The position numbers were made by a program, and so were the translations under genes. 64,000 nucleotides of DNA from NCBI GenBank assembly GCA_022495995.1, contig JAFEMH010006991.1:42092-106091 (forward strand), written 5' to 3'. Of the stretch, positions 1 to 11,950 are shown in pieces. The DNA is from Adenophora triphylla var. japonica. Lineage: Eukaryota > Streptophyta > Magnoliopsida > Asterales > Campanulaceae. The notes under the pieces were generated by a model. The model made no database searches, had not been told where the DNA came from, and saw nothing but the letters and a program-made list of their open reading frames with translations. Position 1 is the first letter of the stretch. Each line of letters begins with the position of its first letter.

Positions 1-905
1 CCTATACCCTATAGTATAATGTATAGGGTATACCTATAGGGTATAGGGTATACCCTATAGGGTATACCACATACCACCATAGGGTATACTATAGGGTATA
101 CCTATACCTATAGGGTATACCACATAGGGTATACATATACCTATACCACATACATACCCTATAGGGTATACCCATATATCTATACCACATAGGTATACTA
201 TACCATGCTATAGGGTATACCCTATACCCTATAGGGTATACCCTATACCCTATACCCTATAGGGTATACCCTATATCCTATACCCTATAGGGTATACCCT
301 ATACCCTATACCCTATACCCTATAGGGTATACCCTATAGGGTATAGGGTATAGGGTATACCCTATAGGGTATAGGATATAGGGTGTACCCTATAGGGTAT
401 AAGTATAAATACCCTATAAAGGTCTCTATATCCTATACCACTATACCCTAAACCCTAAAGTGGTATCCTATACCCTATACCACTATAGGGTATACCACAT
501 AGGAGTATAGGGTATAGGAACATAGTATACCCTATACCCTATACCATATACCCTATAGGGTTTACCCTATAGGGTATACCCTATAGGGTATATGGTATAG
601 GGTATAGGTATACCCTATACCCTATACCCTATAGTATACCCTATACCCTATAGGGTATAGGATATAGGGTATACCCTATAGGGTATACCCTATAGGATAA
701 ACCCTATAGGGTATACGGTATAGGATATAGGGTATAGGGTATATGGTATACCCTATAGGGTATAGGGTATATGGTATACCCTTTACCCTATACCCTATAT
801 CCTATACCCATAGGGTATGGGGTATATGGTATACCCTATACCCTATAAAGGGTATGAGTATAGTGTATACCTTATAGGGTATACCCTATAAGGTATAGAG
901 TATAG
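1..905. repeat. CCCTATA/TATAGGG heptamer satellite
   Basis: About 900 bp built almost only from CCCTATA and its complement TATAGGG, switching orientation every few units, so that palindromes such as ACCCTATAGGGT recur. The unit is one base from the plant telomere heptamer CCCTAAA, and a true CCCTAAACCCTAAA pair occurs at 446-459. It reaches the left edge of the window, so its full size is unknown. No coding potential is seen. Confidence 0.9.
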
Positions 906-1445
906 AGACGGATAAAATTTTTTAATTTTTATTTATAAATGTATAATTTTTTTTTATTTTTTATGAATATAAAAAAGTATTTTAGACAGTTTTTAGTATT
1001 GAAGTTTTTTTTCAAAAAGTTATATAAAATAAGTTAGAAAAAAAAAATAAACAAATGAAAGTATAATAAAGAAATCAGGGACGGTTAAAATTCTTTAATT
1101 TTTATTTATAAATGTATAGTTTTTTTTATTATTTATGAATATAAATAAATATTTTGGACATTTTTTAATCAAGTTTTTTTCAAAAATTATATAAAAAAAG
1201 TTAGAAAAACAAACTAAAGTATAATAAGAGAAATCGAGGACGTGTAAAATTCTTTAATTTTAATTTATAAATGTATGTGTTTTTTTTTTTTTTTTATGAA
1301 TATAAATAAGTATTATAAATATTTTAAAAGTATAATTATTTTTTTAAAAATTTATTTTTGAATTGAGATAAATATTTTAGACTCTTTTTGATAAGTAAGT
1401 TTTTTTAAAAATTTATATAAAATAAGTTAGAAATTAACTAAATAA
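903..1445. repeat. AT-rich tandem repeat, three diverged units
   Basis: Three units start near 903, 1076 and 1236. Each opens with a GACG-containing block followed by AAAATTYTTTAATTTTWATTTATAAATGTAT, then a T-run, ATGAATATAAA, and a shared ATATAAAATAAGTTAGAAA segment. Unit length is about 160-210 bp, varying with homopolymer runs. The repeat directly abuts the heptamer satellite. Confidence 0.7.
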
Positions 1446-2156
1446 ATGTGGGACAGACAATATCCTTCACTATGAGTATTTTTTTTTTAATTTTTTTGAA
1501 TAGAGATAAATGTTTTAGACTTTTTTTTTTTTTAGTAAGAATGTTTTTTTCAAAAAAAATATTTAAAAAAGTTGATATTAGACATACTACTTTAACTAAA
1601 ATTTTGGGTAAATCAAATAAAAACATGTAAATGTTTTAGATAAATGTTTAAAAAAATTGATATTAGACATACTACTTTAAATATTTTTTCAAATAAAAAA
1701 ACTAAGCATTTACATTTATTATACAATTATTATTATTAAATAATTTTATTATATTTTAAATGAATTAAATATTTTTTCAAAAAAAAAACTAAGTATCATT
1801 ATTATCATTTATTATTAAGTCATTGTCTTTCACATGGATCTCCATCTTAGCCATTTATAATAACACATTTAAGTTGAATCCAATGGCTCACATTTTAACA
1901 AACTATTTCACTTGGATCACCATCTCAACCGTCCATTCATATTAAATCAATGGTCCAAATTCATTACTCACACATTTTCAATCCTCTCACAAAACAAAAC
2001 CAAATTCTCTCTTCATTTCCCAATACCTCCTCAATTTCTCTGCACGTCTCTCTATCTCTCCACACAGACCCACCGGATTCCCCTCCTCCTCAATTTCTCT
2101 CTCCGTCTCTCTCTCTCTCCCACCCACCGGAATCCCACCAGCAGGCCTTCCTAAAG
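1446..2156. other. AT-rich non-coding stretch, then CT-rich leader
   Basis: No gene is seen. The block GTTGATATTAGACATACTAC occurs twice (about 1570 and 1650), and a run ending in AAACTAAG also occurs twice. From about 1990 the composition changes to C/T-rich with TCTCTCTC runs (2030-2130), typical of a plant 5' UTR in front of the gene fragment that follows. Confidence 0.5.
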
Positions 2157-2530
2157 ATGAACAACAACACAAGCATGATCACGGCTCCATAGCCAAAACC
2201 AACCAAAAATCCTTGTCTCAAAAGGGTTTTTTCTCCCTCCGCCAACTAAACTCCCTCGCCGTCATAATCATCTTCTCCGCCACCGGCATGGTCGGAATCC
2301 AAGACCTCGCCTTCGTGCTCTTCTTCCTCTTCTACATATACTTCATGTCGAAAGTAGCCTTCCCCACCCTCTCTCAAACCCCCCAACCGCCCATCTTCTC
2401 CGAAAACAACCGCTTCCTCGGGCTCTACGTCTTCGCCGGAGCCGTCATCGGACTCTTCCTCCCCATAGCGTACATATTCCAAGGCATTTTCGAAGGAGAT
2501 AAAGAGGGTAGAGGGTTGGTGGTGTCGGTG
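2157..2530 (+). pseudogene. DUF7733-like membrane protein gene, 5' fragment
   Basis: A frame continuous with position 2213 reads SQKGFFSLRQLNSLAV, a hydrophobic segment, then SKVAFP and a second hydrophobic segment ending PIAYIFQGIFEGDKEG. I recognise this as the N-terminal half of the plant DUF7733 family (function unknown, multi-pass membrane). The only nearby ATG (2157) is one base out of frame: reading from it hits TAG at 2190, while the frame of the conserved block runs in from upstream without an ATG. This fits a one-base loss just after the start codon, either real or a sequencing error. The family continues well past the GDKEG motif, but here the homology stops at about 2510 and repetitive sequence follows, so the gene is truncated at its 3' end. 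The family name is from memory; that it is a broken copy is what the sequence shows. Confidence 0.6.
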
Positions 2531-2533
2531 ATT

Positions 2534-2673
2534 GATTTTTTGGTGTTGTTGAAGAAACTTAATTTATTCTATTTTTGTTTAGAATTGATGGGTTTGATTT
2601 TTTGGTGGTGTTGAAGAAACTTAATTTATTCTATTTTTGTTTAGAATTGATGGGTTTGATTTTTTGGTGTTGT
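2534..2673. repeat. 62-bp tandem duplication
   Basis: GATTTTTTGGTG begins at 2534, 2596 and 2658. The first two 62-bp units, both ending TTTAGAATTGATGGGTTT, are nearly identical; the third is partial. It sits exactly where the DUF7733-like homology ends. GGTGGT-rich sequence (2680-2765) follows. Confidence 0.85.
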
Positions 2674-2832
2674 TGTTAGTGATGGTGGTGCCGGTGATTG
2701 AGACGGTGGTTGGTGGTGCCGATGATTGAGACGGTGGTTGGTGGTGGTTGATGGTGGTTGTGGTATAAGGAAAGTTTAAGGGACTATTTTGACAATAATA
2801 GAATTTAAGGGACTGATTTAAAAATATATACA

Positions 2833-2954
<122 letters not shown>

Positions 2955-2977
2955 TTTTTAATAAAAAATATCAAATT

Positions 2978-3366
2978 AGCGACGGAAATATCCGTCGGTA
3001 ATTTGGTATATAAAAATAAAAAATATTGAAAAAAGAAAATTTAAAAAAATTAATAAAATTGTGAAAATTTGGAATAAAATTTAGCGACGGAAATTTCCGT
3101 CGTTAAATCCGTCGGTATAAATGTTGCCAAATACATTAATTTTGTCGTTCCTCTTCAACATTTAGCGACGGATTTTGAGTTTTAGCGACGGAATTTTCCG
3201 TCGCTAATTTAACGACAGGCCAAAAATTTGTCGTTAATATTTAGCGACAAGGGTTTTAGCGACATATTTTTTCCGTCGCTAATCCGTCGCTAAATGCCTT
3301 TAGCGACGGATTTTTGGCTTTTAGCGACGGATTTTTCCGTCGCTAAAACCTGTTTTTCTTGTAGTG
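2978..3366. mobile_element. CACTA (En/Spm) transposon terminus
   Basis: The block ends CTTGTAGTG (3358-3366), the complement of CACTACAAG, the classic CACTA terminal inverted repeat. Inside it are many direct and inverted copies of TTAGCGACGGA / TCCGTCGCTAA, the short subterminal repeats that CACTA transposases bind. Only this end is visible: I found no partner CACTACAAG in 1-2977. The element is therefore truncated, or its other end lies to the left of the window. Confidence 0.8.
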
Positions 3367-3580
3367 TGAGATCATACAAATTCATCCAAAACCAGTTATT
3401 ACTTAGTCAGTGAGTCCCTCAATTCTGTATACTACCATAGTCATTTCATTGATATCCTTATTGTTAGTAATATGATAAAAATAATAAGGCAAAATAAATT
3501 ATACAATCAAAGTACACAAATTAAAACTTTAGAATAACATAAATCAAACCGTCTTTTACAGTGAATCTAAAACAACACAA
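3367..3580. other. Unannotated spacer
   Basis: AT-rich sequence between the CACTA end and the proposed Helitron start. I see no gene or repeat in it. Confidence 0.5.
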
Positions 3581-3687
3581 TCTACTATATATAATAGCAA
3601 AAGTTTTTCAAGCTCCTAAAAAACTCCAAGTGGCACAATATCATTGGCCCATCTTTCCATCATCCACCAATCACAATCATCCATTTG

Positions 3688-3784
3688 AATCATGTAACAA
3701 ATTTATTTTGCAACCCTAGATGCCTCATTATTTTGCAACCCTAGCAAGAGATTTAGAGAGAGAGGCGGCATAGAAAGAGGAGCA
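3688..3784 (+). promoter_or_regulatory. Helitron leader copy 1, first part
   Basis: Begins AATCATGTAAC, continues through GCAACCCTAG units and GCAAGAGATTTAGAGAG, and is cut at 3784 by the Copia tandem. It resumes at 16997. A second, uninterrupted copy at 24243-24666 shows what the intact sequence looks like. The purine-rich GAGAGAG composition is typical of a plant 5' UTR. Confidence 0.7.
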
Positions 3785-4274
3785 TGTAAGAACATGGATT
3801 AATGTAACATATAAATGCTTAATAATATAATGATCAATATTATAATATATGGTATAAAGTATAGAACTCTAAATAATATGTAGAATTCCATAATATAAGT
3901 ATACCATTAAATGATGGGCATAATGGTAATATCTTATATATCAATAGGTGTAGTCCCTAAATGAAGTGCCCCTTGGATTCCTATATAAAGGCCTATCCAT
4001 CAAGCCTATGAATCATTAGTTATTTTACATTTCTCATTCAGTCAAAATTCTTCCTAAGTACTTGAAGAACAAAGAGATTAAAAAGGCACTCATCATTTAG
4101 AAGATCTACTCTTCCTAAATCAAAGACTATCTTCATATCTTCATCGAGAACAAGAACAAGAACAATAATAGAATCTCAAGGTATACGCTTCCGTCTTCGT
4201 CTTCTTCTTCTTCTTCTCTTCTTAATCTAGTTATGAGTCGGTTCATGATCATTGGATCGTTTAATGTTCCAACA
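3785..4274 (+). repeat. Copia LTR 1 (490 bp)
   Basis: Starts TGTAAGAACATG and ends GTTCCAACA. It carries TATATAAAGG at about 3980 as a likely TATA box and a CTT-repeat near 4190. It differs from LTR3 by one base near the start (GGATTAATG versus GAATTAATG). Confidence 0.95.
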
Positions 4275-4276
4275 AT

Positions 4277-4288
4277 TGGTATCAGAGC
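4277..4288 (+). promoter_or_regulatory. Copia primer-binding site (tRNA-iMet)
   Basis: TGGTATCAGAGC, complementary to the 3' end of plant initiator methionine tRNA, lies two bases after LTR1. The same site follows LTR2 at about 10637. Confidence 0.93.
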
Positions 4289-4680
4289 CTACTCATATAC
4301 AAGATTGAGTTTGAGTTTCTTGTAAAGCCTTATGCTTTTATTTCTTGAAAAGATTCCATGTTCATCATGTGTTCTTGAATCATTATCATACTCTAATTAA
4401 GATTCTAGAGTATGGTGTTAAATCTTAATTATCAATAAGACTTTCATTCTTAATGTAAGATTATCCTATTTTGGACATAGCCACCATCTTTTGATGCGAT
4501 GTGAGTTTGTTCAAATGTATAGCCACACATTTTAAAATGTGATGTGAGTATAAGGATCTACTTGCTTTGGTTGAATAATCATTCACCATTAAGTTAAGAA
4601 TTGATAGTCTAAAGGGTATTGGTTCAAATCTGTTCATAAAAGGGTGTTAAAATGATGTCTTTTCACCAATCTGAACAGTG

Positions 4681-4930
4681 GGCACGAGTCGTGCTATTGG
4701 GCACGAGTCGTGCTATTGGGCACGAGTCGTGCTCTTTGATTCCTGTCGTTTAAATGGTGACTTTTCATGATTCTGGGCATTGGGCACGAGTCGTGCCTTT
4801 TGGCACGAGTCGTGCCCTTTTGGTCATTCGTGCCCACGACTCGTTTCAAAGCTCCCAAGTCGTTCTGATTAAAACCAAGCACTTCATTTCCACTCGTGCC
4901 CCATTCGTGCTCGTGGGCACGAGTCGTGCT
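4681..4930 (+). repeat. Near-palindromic leader repeat, copy A
   Basis: GCACGAGTCGTGC, a palindrome except for its central base, is repeated between the primer-binding site and gag. Three copies are at 20-bp spacing (about 4683, 4703, 4723), further copies are near 4783, 4803 and 4917, and inverted or partial forms (GCCCACGACTCG, CACTCGTGCC) lie between. The array is non-coding and could fold into several small hairpins. Confidence 0.85.
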
Positions 4931-5588
4931 CTGGCTAGGGAAGAGAGATTTTTTGAGTTTTGACCAGAATTTTGTGAAAATTTGTTAGTAAATTATAGTA
5001 TCTGGACACCAGTCGCGCTTCGGTGGTTCTTAGAGTTATCAAACTTTGAGAATGGACGGGTAGAACAAAAGGATACTATATTTTAAATAACACATTTCAC
5101 TTGTTGGTTTACCCTTTAAATTTTCAGAAATTACTTTAAAAATCTTAAGTGCCCTAAAGTATGATTAATTATATGCTTAAACAAATTTATTCATTGTTTA
5201 AATAATATTGTTGCCAAAGCAATTTACGTTATTTAAATACAAATTTGTTAAAGTGATGAATGTAAATATTGATATGTGATAACATGCTTGTTTCCCAAAG
5301 GAGACCTTGTTATTGACTAAGTGTTTACATTCATGGGGTAATAATTGAACTAAACTTTTGGTCATTTTAAATGCTGTGAACCATCCCAAAGGAAGGCGGG
5401 TGTTTAAAATGAATTGTTTATATTCTTTATTACCGGGAAACAAGTACCTTAAACTTTAGGACATTTTTTGTACTTGATCCGGCCCAAAGGAAGGCAAGTA
5501 TTTAAAGTGTATTGTTTGAGCTATTTGTTTACCCTAAGATAAATCAAATTGTGAGTCAATTCGCAATCCAAAGATTAGTCTTGATGTC

Positions 5589-8500
5589 ATGTTGATTATC
5601 TTTTATTATGATGGAATTCATTTTGATATAATTAATCATTGTGTAGTTTCTTATATATGTTTTGTTTCATTCTTTTGTTCTCTTCATTCAGATTTGATCA
5701 GTGCTTCATCTATTACTACTGCCTTAAACTCAATACCTTTGCTAACTGGGACAAACTTTAAAACTTGGAAAAACAAGATTATTATGGTCTTAGGCTGTTT
5801 GGACCTTGACCTCGCATTAAGAGAACAAGCTCCTGCCCTCTAACCTGATAAAAGCACCGCGGAAGACCGCTTGAGTTCGTAGAGGTGGAAGCGTTCTAAT
5901 CGCGTCACCTAAGCATTATAAAGAATGCAAATTCCTGAGACATTTTTGAACAGTGTCTCCGAGGATGATGGAGCTAAAGGCTTTTTGGATGCCCTAGAGA
6001 AACGCTTTGCAAAAAGCGATAAATCGGAAACAAGTGCTACCTTAAGGAAGCTTGTTTCCATGAGGTATAAGGGCACCGGAAGCATAAGGGAATATATAAT
6101 GGAAATGTTTCATCTATCTTCTAAATTAAAGGCACTCAAGTTAGACCTTTCGGAAGACTTGCTTGTGCATTTGGCTTTAATTTCTCTTCCTCATCAATTC
6201 GGTCATTTTGAAACGACCTATAACTGTCAAAAGGACAAGTGGAATATCAATGAATTGATTTCACATGTGACAGAGGAAGAGGATAGATTGAAACAATCTA
6301 AACCCGAAAGTGCTCATTATGCATCTACCTCTTCTCGTGGGATAAAGAGAAAAGGTAAGGAGATTGCGGTTACATCAAAGAAGCCTAAGGGATCATCAAA
6401 TGATCAAAAAGTGAAAAAGTGCTTCTTTTGTAAGGACCCCACTCACATGAAGCCCGACTGCCCTAAGTATCGCCAATGGCGAATTAAGAAAGGTATGTCA
6501 TTTAGCTTTGTTTGTACTGAAGCTAATTTAGTTTCAATTCCTTCGTATACATGGTGGTTAGACTCCGGTGCAACTACTCACATAAGTTCATGTATGCAGG
6601 GTTGCCTGAACTACCGAACGCCCAATGAAGGTGAAAGATTCATCTACATGGGAGCTGGAAAGCCGGTAGAGGTGGAGGGCATAGGGACTTTTAGATTATC
6701 TCTTAGTACCGGATATTATTTAGTTTTGAATAATGTATTTATTATTCCATCCTTTAGACGGAATTTGATTTCCGTCACTACATTAGATCGGGAAGGTTAT
6801 TCCTGTATCTTCGGTAATAATAAATGCAATTTATATTTTGATTCAAAGCTTTTTGGTACTAGTTCTTTATCTTACATTGATAATCTATATTTACTTGACA
6901 CAGTCAATTCATTAAATGAGTCCCACAATAATGAAACTAACTCTCGAGGCACAAAACGAAAGTTTTCAAGTAAAAACTCTTATACCTTGTGGCATAGGCG
7001 TTTGGGTCATATCTCCAAAAGGAGAATTGACAAGCTTGTGTCCGAGGGAATATTACATAAGCTTGATACTCCGGAAAATAACTTTTGTATTGAATGCCTT
7101 AAAGGAAAATTCACGAATAGTACAAACAAAAATGAATCCTTGAGAGCTACAAAAGTTTTAGAACTAATTCATACGGACATATGTGGACCGTTCCCTACCC
7201 CTTCATGGAACGGACAAACATATTTTATTACGTTCATAGATGACTTCTCTCGTTATGGATACATTTATTTACTTCATGAAAAGTCTCAATCATTGGACGT
7301 TTTCAAGTCTTTTAAAGCCGAAGTTGAAAATCAACTTGAAAAGACTATTAAGAACGTTAGATCCGATCGTGGTGGTGAATACTACGGTAGGAATGACGGT
7401 TCGGGAGAACAACGTCCGGGTCCTTTTGCTCGCTATTTGGAAGAGTGTGGGATTGTCCCTCGCTACACCATGCCGGGGACACCTAGCATGAATGGTGTAG
7501 CCGAGAGACGTAATAGAACCCTTAAGGATATGGTAAGAAGTATGGTTTCTTGTACTTCTTTACCTCACTCATTATGGGGTGATGCTTTGAAAACCGCAAC
7601 CTACCTACTTAATAGAGCTCCTTCAAAAGCTACTAACAAAACCCCTTATGAATTATGGACCGGAAAGAAACCGTCCCTAAATCATCTTCATGTTTGGGGT
7701 TGTCCAGCCGAAGCTAGGCCTTATAAACCTAATGAAGGAAAGTTGGACGCTAAGACAGTTAGTAGTTATTTTGTAGGGTATTCTCAAAGATCTAGGGGAT
7801 ATAAATTCTATGACCCTAAAACTAGAACCTTTTTCGAGACGGGAAATGCTAGGTTCTTTGAGGATGTTGAATTTAGAGGGGAAAATTTGAATAGTAATTT
7901 TGAATTTGAAGAAATGGAAGAGGAATTCGTTTCTATACCTCTTCCTATAGTTTCTATCGAAAATCAAGCAAATGTGCTCGAAATTCGACAAGAACATATA
8001 ATTCAAAATGACGTTAATTCTCCTATTAATGAACAACATGAAAATGTTGATGAGGAAATTCAACACCCTCAAAATCAAGAAGAACCGGTGCCCTTAAGAA
8101 GATCTAATAGAGCAAGAAGGAGTGCTATACCGGATTATTATGATGTGTATCTTGCCGAGAATGAGGAACCGTTAGGTTTAGTGGGAGATGAGCCAATCAC
8201 CTTCCATGAAGCCATTAGTGGTCCAAATTCTCATAAGTGGATTGATGCCATAAATGAAGAGTTAAAATCCATGAATGATAATGACGTTTGGGATCTTGTC
8301 CCATTACCTAAGAATGTGAAACCCATCGGATGTAAATGGATCTTTAAGACCAAAAGGGATTCAAAAGGTAATGTGGAAAGACATAAGGCGCGTCTTGTCG
8401 CGAAAGGATTTACTCAAAAGAAGGCATTGATTACAAAGAAACATTTTCACCGGTATCCTCTAAAAATGTCTTTAGAATCATTATGGCTTTAGTGGCACAT

Positions 8501-9772
8501 TTTGACCTCGAGCTTCATCAAATGGATGTAAAGACAGCCTTTTCTCAATGGTGACATTGAGGAAACTATCTATATGAAGAAACCGTAAATGGTGATCGAT
8601 TCGGATCAAACTAGTCAACTAGTTTGTAAACTCAAGAAATCCATTTATGGGCTTAAGCAAGATCTCGTCAACGGTACTTAAAATTTAACCAAGTTATTCT
8701 TTCATTCGGTTTTGAAATGAATCTTGGTGAAGATTGTGTGTACCATAAGTTCAAATGGGAGTAGATTTATATTTTTGGTCTTATATGTGGATGACATTTT
8801 ACTTGCTAGTAATGATAAGGACCTTTCTTAAGGAAACCAAGAAATTTCTCTCAAACAAATTTGAGATGAAAGATCTTGGAGAAGCTTCTTTTGTATTAGG
8901 AATCCAAATACATCGTGATCGCTCACGAGGTATGTTAGGATTATCACAAAAGAGCTATATAGAGAAGGTATTACAAAGGTTTAGCATGGAAAATTGTAAA
9001 CCATATGACACCCTTGCCTCTAAGGGAGATAAGTTCAGTTTAAATCAATGTCCTAAAAATAATCTTGAAACCAAGTATATGAAAAATATCCCTTACACAT
9101 CGGCAAGTAGGAAGCCTAATGTATGCTCAAGTCCGTACTCGCCCGCATCTTGCCTTTATTGTTGGCATGCTTGGGCGATATCAAAGCAATCCAGGAAGAG
9201 AACATTGGGTCGCAGCCAAAAGAGTGATGAGATACTTACAAAACACGAAGAACTACATGCTTACATATACAAAGTCGGATCATCTTGAGATCATTGGTTT
9301 TTCCGATTCCGACTTTGCTGGATGCCAAGATAGTCGCAAATCGACATCGGGTTATGTCTTCACTTTGGCCGGTGGGGCGATATCTTGGAGAAGTGCCAAG
9401 CAAACATTAGTTACTACTTCCACCATGGAAGCCGAATTTGTTGCTTGCTATGAGGCATCCAATCAAGCTATATGGCTGCGTAAATTCATTGAAGGACTGC
9501 GGATTGTCAAAGGTGTTGAAAGACCGCTTAAGTTATATTGTGACAATCGGGCCGCGGTATTGTACTCCAACAACAACAAGAGTTCATCTAAATCTAAGCA
9601 TATAGATATTAAGTTTCTTGTTGTGAGAGAGAGAGTACAAAATGAACAAATCGAAATAGAACTTATTGGTACAAACTCCATGTTAGCGGATCCATTTACT
9701 AAGGCGTTATCTCCTTTAGTATTTCACGAGCATGTTGCTCATATGGGTGTAATGACTTTTGATAATGCCTAA
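5589..9772 (+). pseudogene. Copia gag-pol polyprotein, copy A (broken)
   Basis: Encodes the retrotransposon capsid and replication enzymes. In order: Gag (about 5700-6410), a CCHC zinc knuckle of form CX2CX4HX4C (about 6420-6462), protease with the DSGA active-site motif (6561-6572), integrase with an HHCC finger and a DDE-type core (about 6980-7690), reverse transcriptase (about 8200-8860, YVDD at 8783-8794) and RNase H (about 9290-9640), ending before the tail at 9772. The longest open stretch is 5925-8492. The frame is broken near 5840-5925, 8425, 8540, 8660, 8755 and 9100. The Gag start is unclear: an ATG at 5589 opens the frame, but the conserved Gag begins about 115 bases later without a convincing ATG. 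Most breaks differ from those in copy B and often fall at CAG/CTG sites, so some may be sequencing errors. Confidence 0.9.
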
Positions 9773-10129
9773 ATCAGTGGGAGTTTTAAATGTTTCTATT
9801 TCCTTGTGTTGTTTTCATTTAAATTGATCTCATTTGGTTAAAGTAGGACTAGTTGGAGAATATATATATGCATTCTTCATATATATTCATTAATTTTCCA
9901 TGCTACATATCTATACTTTATCTATGTCATTTAGTTGGATATATATATGTGATTAATGTGGGTTTAGTTGCGAATCAATTACAACGAATGCCCCTTTAGT
10001 CCTTATACTTATATGACTAATGGACGGGATTGTTTTCGAATGACAACAAAGTGCACATAAGGGTTGTCATTTGTGTTATAAATATGATTGAAGAAATTTA
10101 TTAAGTGAAGGTATATGTTATAATAATCC

Positions 10130-10140
10130 AAGTGGGAGAT
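10130..10140 (+). promoter_or_regulatory. Copia polypurine tract, copy A
   Basis: AAGTGGGAGAT lies directly before LTR2. This is the plus-strand priming site. The same tract precedes LTR3 at 16491-16501. Confidence 0.85.
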
Positions 10141-10634
10141 TGTAAGAACATGAATTAATGTAACATATAAATGCTTAATAATATAATGATCAATATTATA
10201 ATATATGGTATAAAGTATAGAACTCTAAATAATATGTAGAATTCCATAATATAAGTATACCATTAAATGATGGGCATAATGGTAATATCTTATATATCAA
10301 TAGGTGTAGTCCCTAAATGAAGTGCCCCTTGGATTCCTATATAAAGGCCTATCCATCAAGCCTATGAATCATTAGTTATTTTACATTTCTCATTCAGTCA
10401 AAATTCTTCCTAAGTACTTGAAGAACAAAGAGATTAAAAAGGCACTCATCATTTAGAAGATCTACTCTTCCTAAATCAAAGACTATCTTCATATCTTCAT
10501 CGAGAACAAGAACAAGAACAATAATAGAATCTCAAGGTATACGCTTCCGTCTTCGTCTTCTTTCTTCTTCTTCTTCTCTTCTTAATCTAGTTATGAGTCG
10601 GTTCATGATCATTGGATCGTTTAATGTTCCAACA
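10141..10634 (+). repeat. Copia LTR 2, shared middle LTR (494 bp)
   Basis: Serves as the 3' LTR of copy A and the 5' LTR of copy B. It is identical to LTR3 except for 4 extra bases in the CTT-rich tract near 10560. Confidence 0.95.
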
Positions 10635-11040
10635 ATTGGTATCAGAGCCTACTCATATACAAGATTGAGTTTGAGTTTCTTGTAAAGCCTTATGCTTTTA
10701 TTTCTTGAAAAGATTCCATGTTCATCATGTGTTCTTGAATCATTATCATACTCTAATTAAGATTCTAGAGTATGGTGTTAAATCTTAATTATCAATAAGA
10801 CTTTCATTCTTAATGTAAGATTATCCTATTTTGGACATAGCCACCATCTTTTGATGCGATGTGAGTTTGTTCAAATGTATAGCCACACATTTTAAAATGT
10901 GATGTGAGTATAAGGATCTACTTGCTTTGGTTGAATAATCATTCACCATTAAGTTAAGAATTGATAGTCTAAAGGGCATTGGTTCAAATCTGTTCATAAA
11001 AGGGTGTTAAAATGATGTCTTTTCACCAATCTTAACAGTG

Positions 11041-11291
11041 GGCACGAGTCGTGCTATTGGGCACGAGTCGTGCTATTGGGCACGAGTCGTGCTCTTTGAT
11101 TCCTGTCGTTTAAATGGTGACTTTTCATGATTCTGGGCATTGGGCACGAGTCGTGCCTTTTGGCACGAGTCGTGCCCTTTTGGTCATTCGTGCCCACGAC
11201 TCGTTTCAAAGCTCCCAAGTCGTTCTGATTAAAACCAAGCACTTCATTTCCACTCGTGCCCCATTCGTGCTCGTGGGCACGAGTCGTGCTC
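11041..11291 (+). repeat. Near-palindromic leader repeat, copy B
   Basis: The same GCACGAGTCGTGC array as in copy A, in the same arrangement. It differs by one base just before the array and by a longer T-run just after it. Confidence 0.85.
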
Positions 11292-11950
11292 TGGCTAGGG
11301 AAGAGAGATTTTTTTTGAGTTTTGACCAGAATTTTGTGAAAATTTGTTAGTAAATTATAGTATCTGGACACCAGTCGCGCTTCGGTGGTTCTTAGAGTTA
11401 TCAAACTTTGAGAATGGACGGGTAGAACAAAAGGATACTATATTTTAAATAACACATTTCACTTGTTGGTTTACCCTTTAAATTTTCAGAAATTACTTTA
11501 AAAATCTTAAGTGCCCTAAAGTATGATTAATTATATGCTTAAACAAATTTATTCATTGTTTAAATAATATTGTTGCCAAAGCAATTTACGTTATTTAAAT
11601 ACAAATTTGTTAAAGTGATGAATGTAAATATTGATATGTGATAACATGCTTGTTTCCCAAAGGAGACCTTGTTATTGACTAAGTGTTTACATTCATGGGG
11701 TAATAATTGAACTAAACTTTTGGTCATTTTAAATGCTGTGAACCATCCCAAAGGAAGGCGGGTGTTTAAAATGAATTGTTTATATTCTTTATTACCGGGA
11801 AACAAGTACCTTAAACTTTAGGACATTTTTTGTACTTGATCCGGCCCAAAGGAAGGCAAGTATTTAAAGTGTATTGTTTGAGCTATTTGTTTACCCTAAG
11901 ATAAATCAAATTGTGAGTCAATTCGCAATCCAAAGATTAGTCTTGATGTC

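Noticed and set aside
1..905. True telomere
   Set aside because: The unit is CCCTATA, not CCCTAAA, and its orientation flips repeatedly; only one short genuine telomere motif is present.
4681..4930. Regularly spaced palindromic repeats resembling a CRISPR array
   Set aside because: They lie inside an LTR-retrotransposon leader in a plant genome, spacers are 7 bp or irregular, the same array occurs in both copies, and no cas genes exist.
7677..8078. Minus-strand open frame opposite Copia pol (also at 14039-14440)
   Set aside because: Antisense shadow of the polyprotein coding sequence.
11054..11404. Minus-strand open frame of about 116 codons over the Copia leader
   Set aside because: It arises from the GCACGAGTCGTGC repeat and has no family resemblance; the matching frame in copy A is interrupted.
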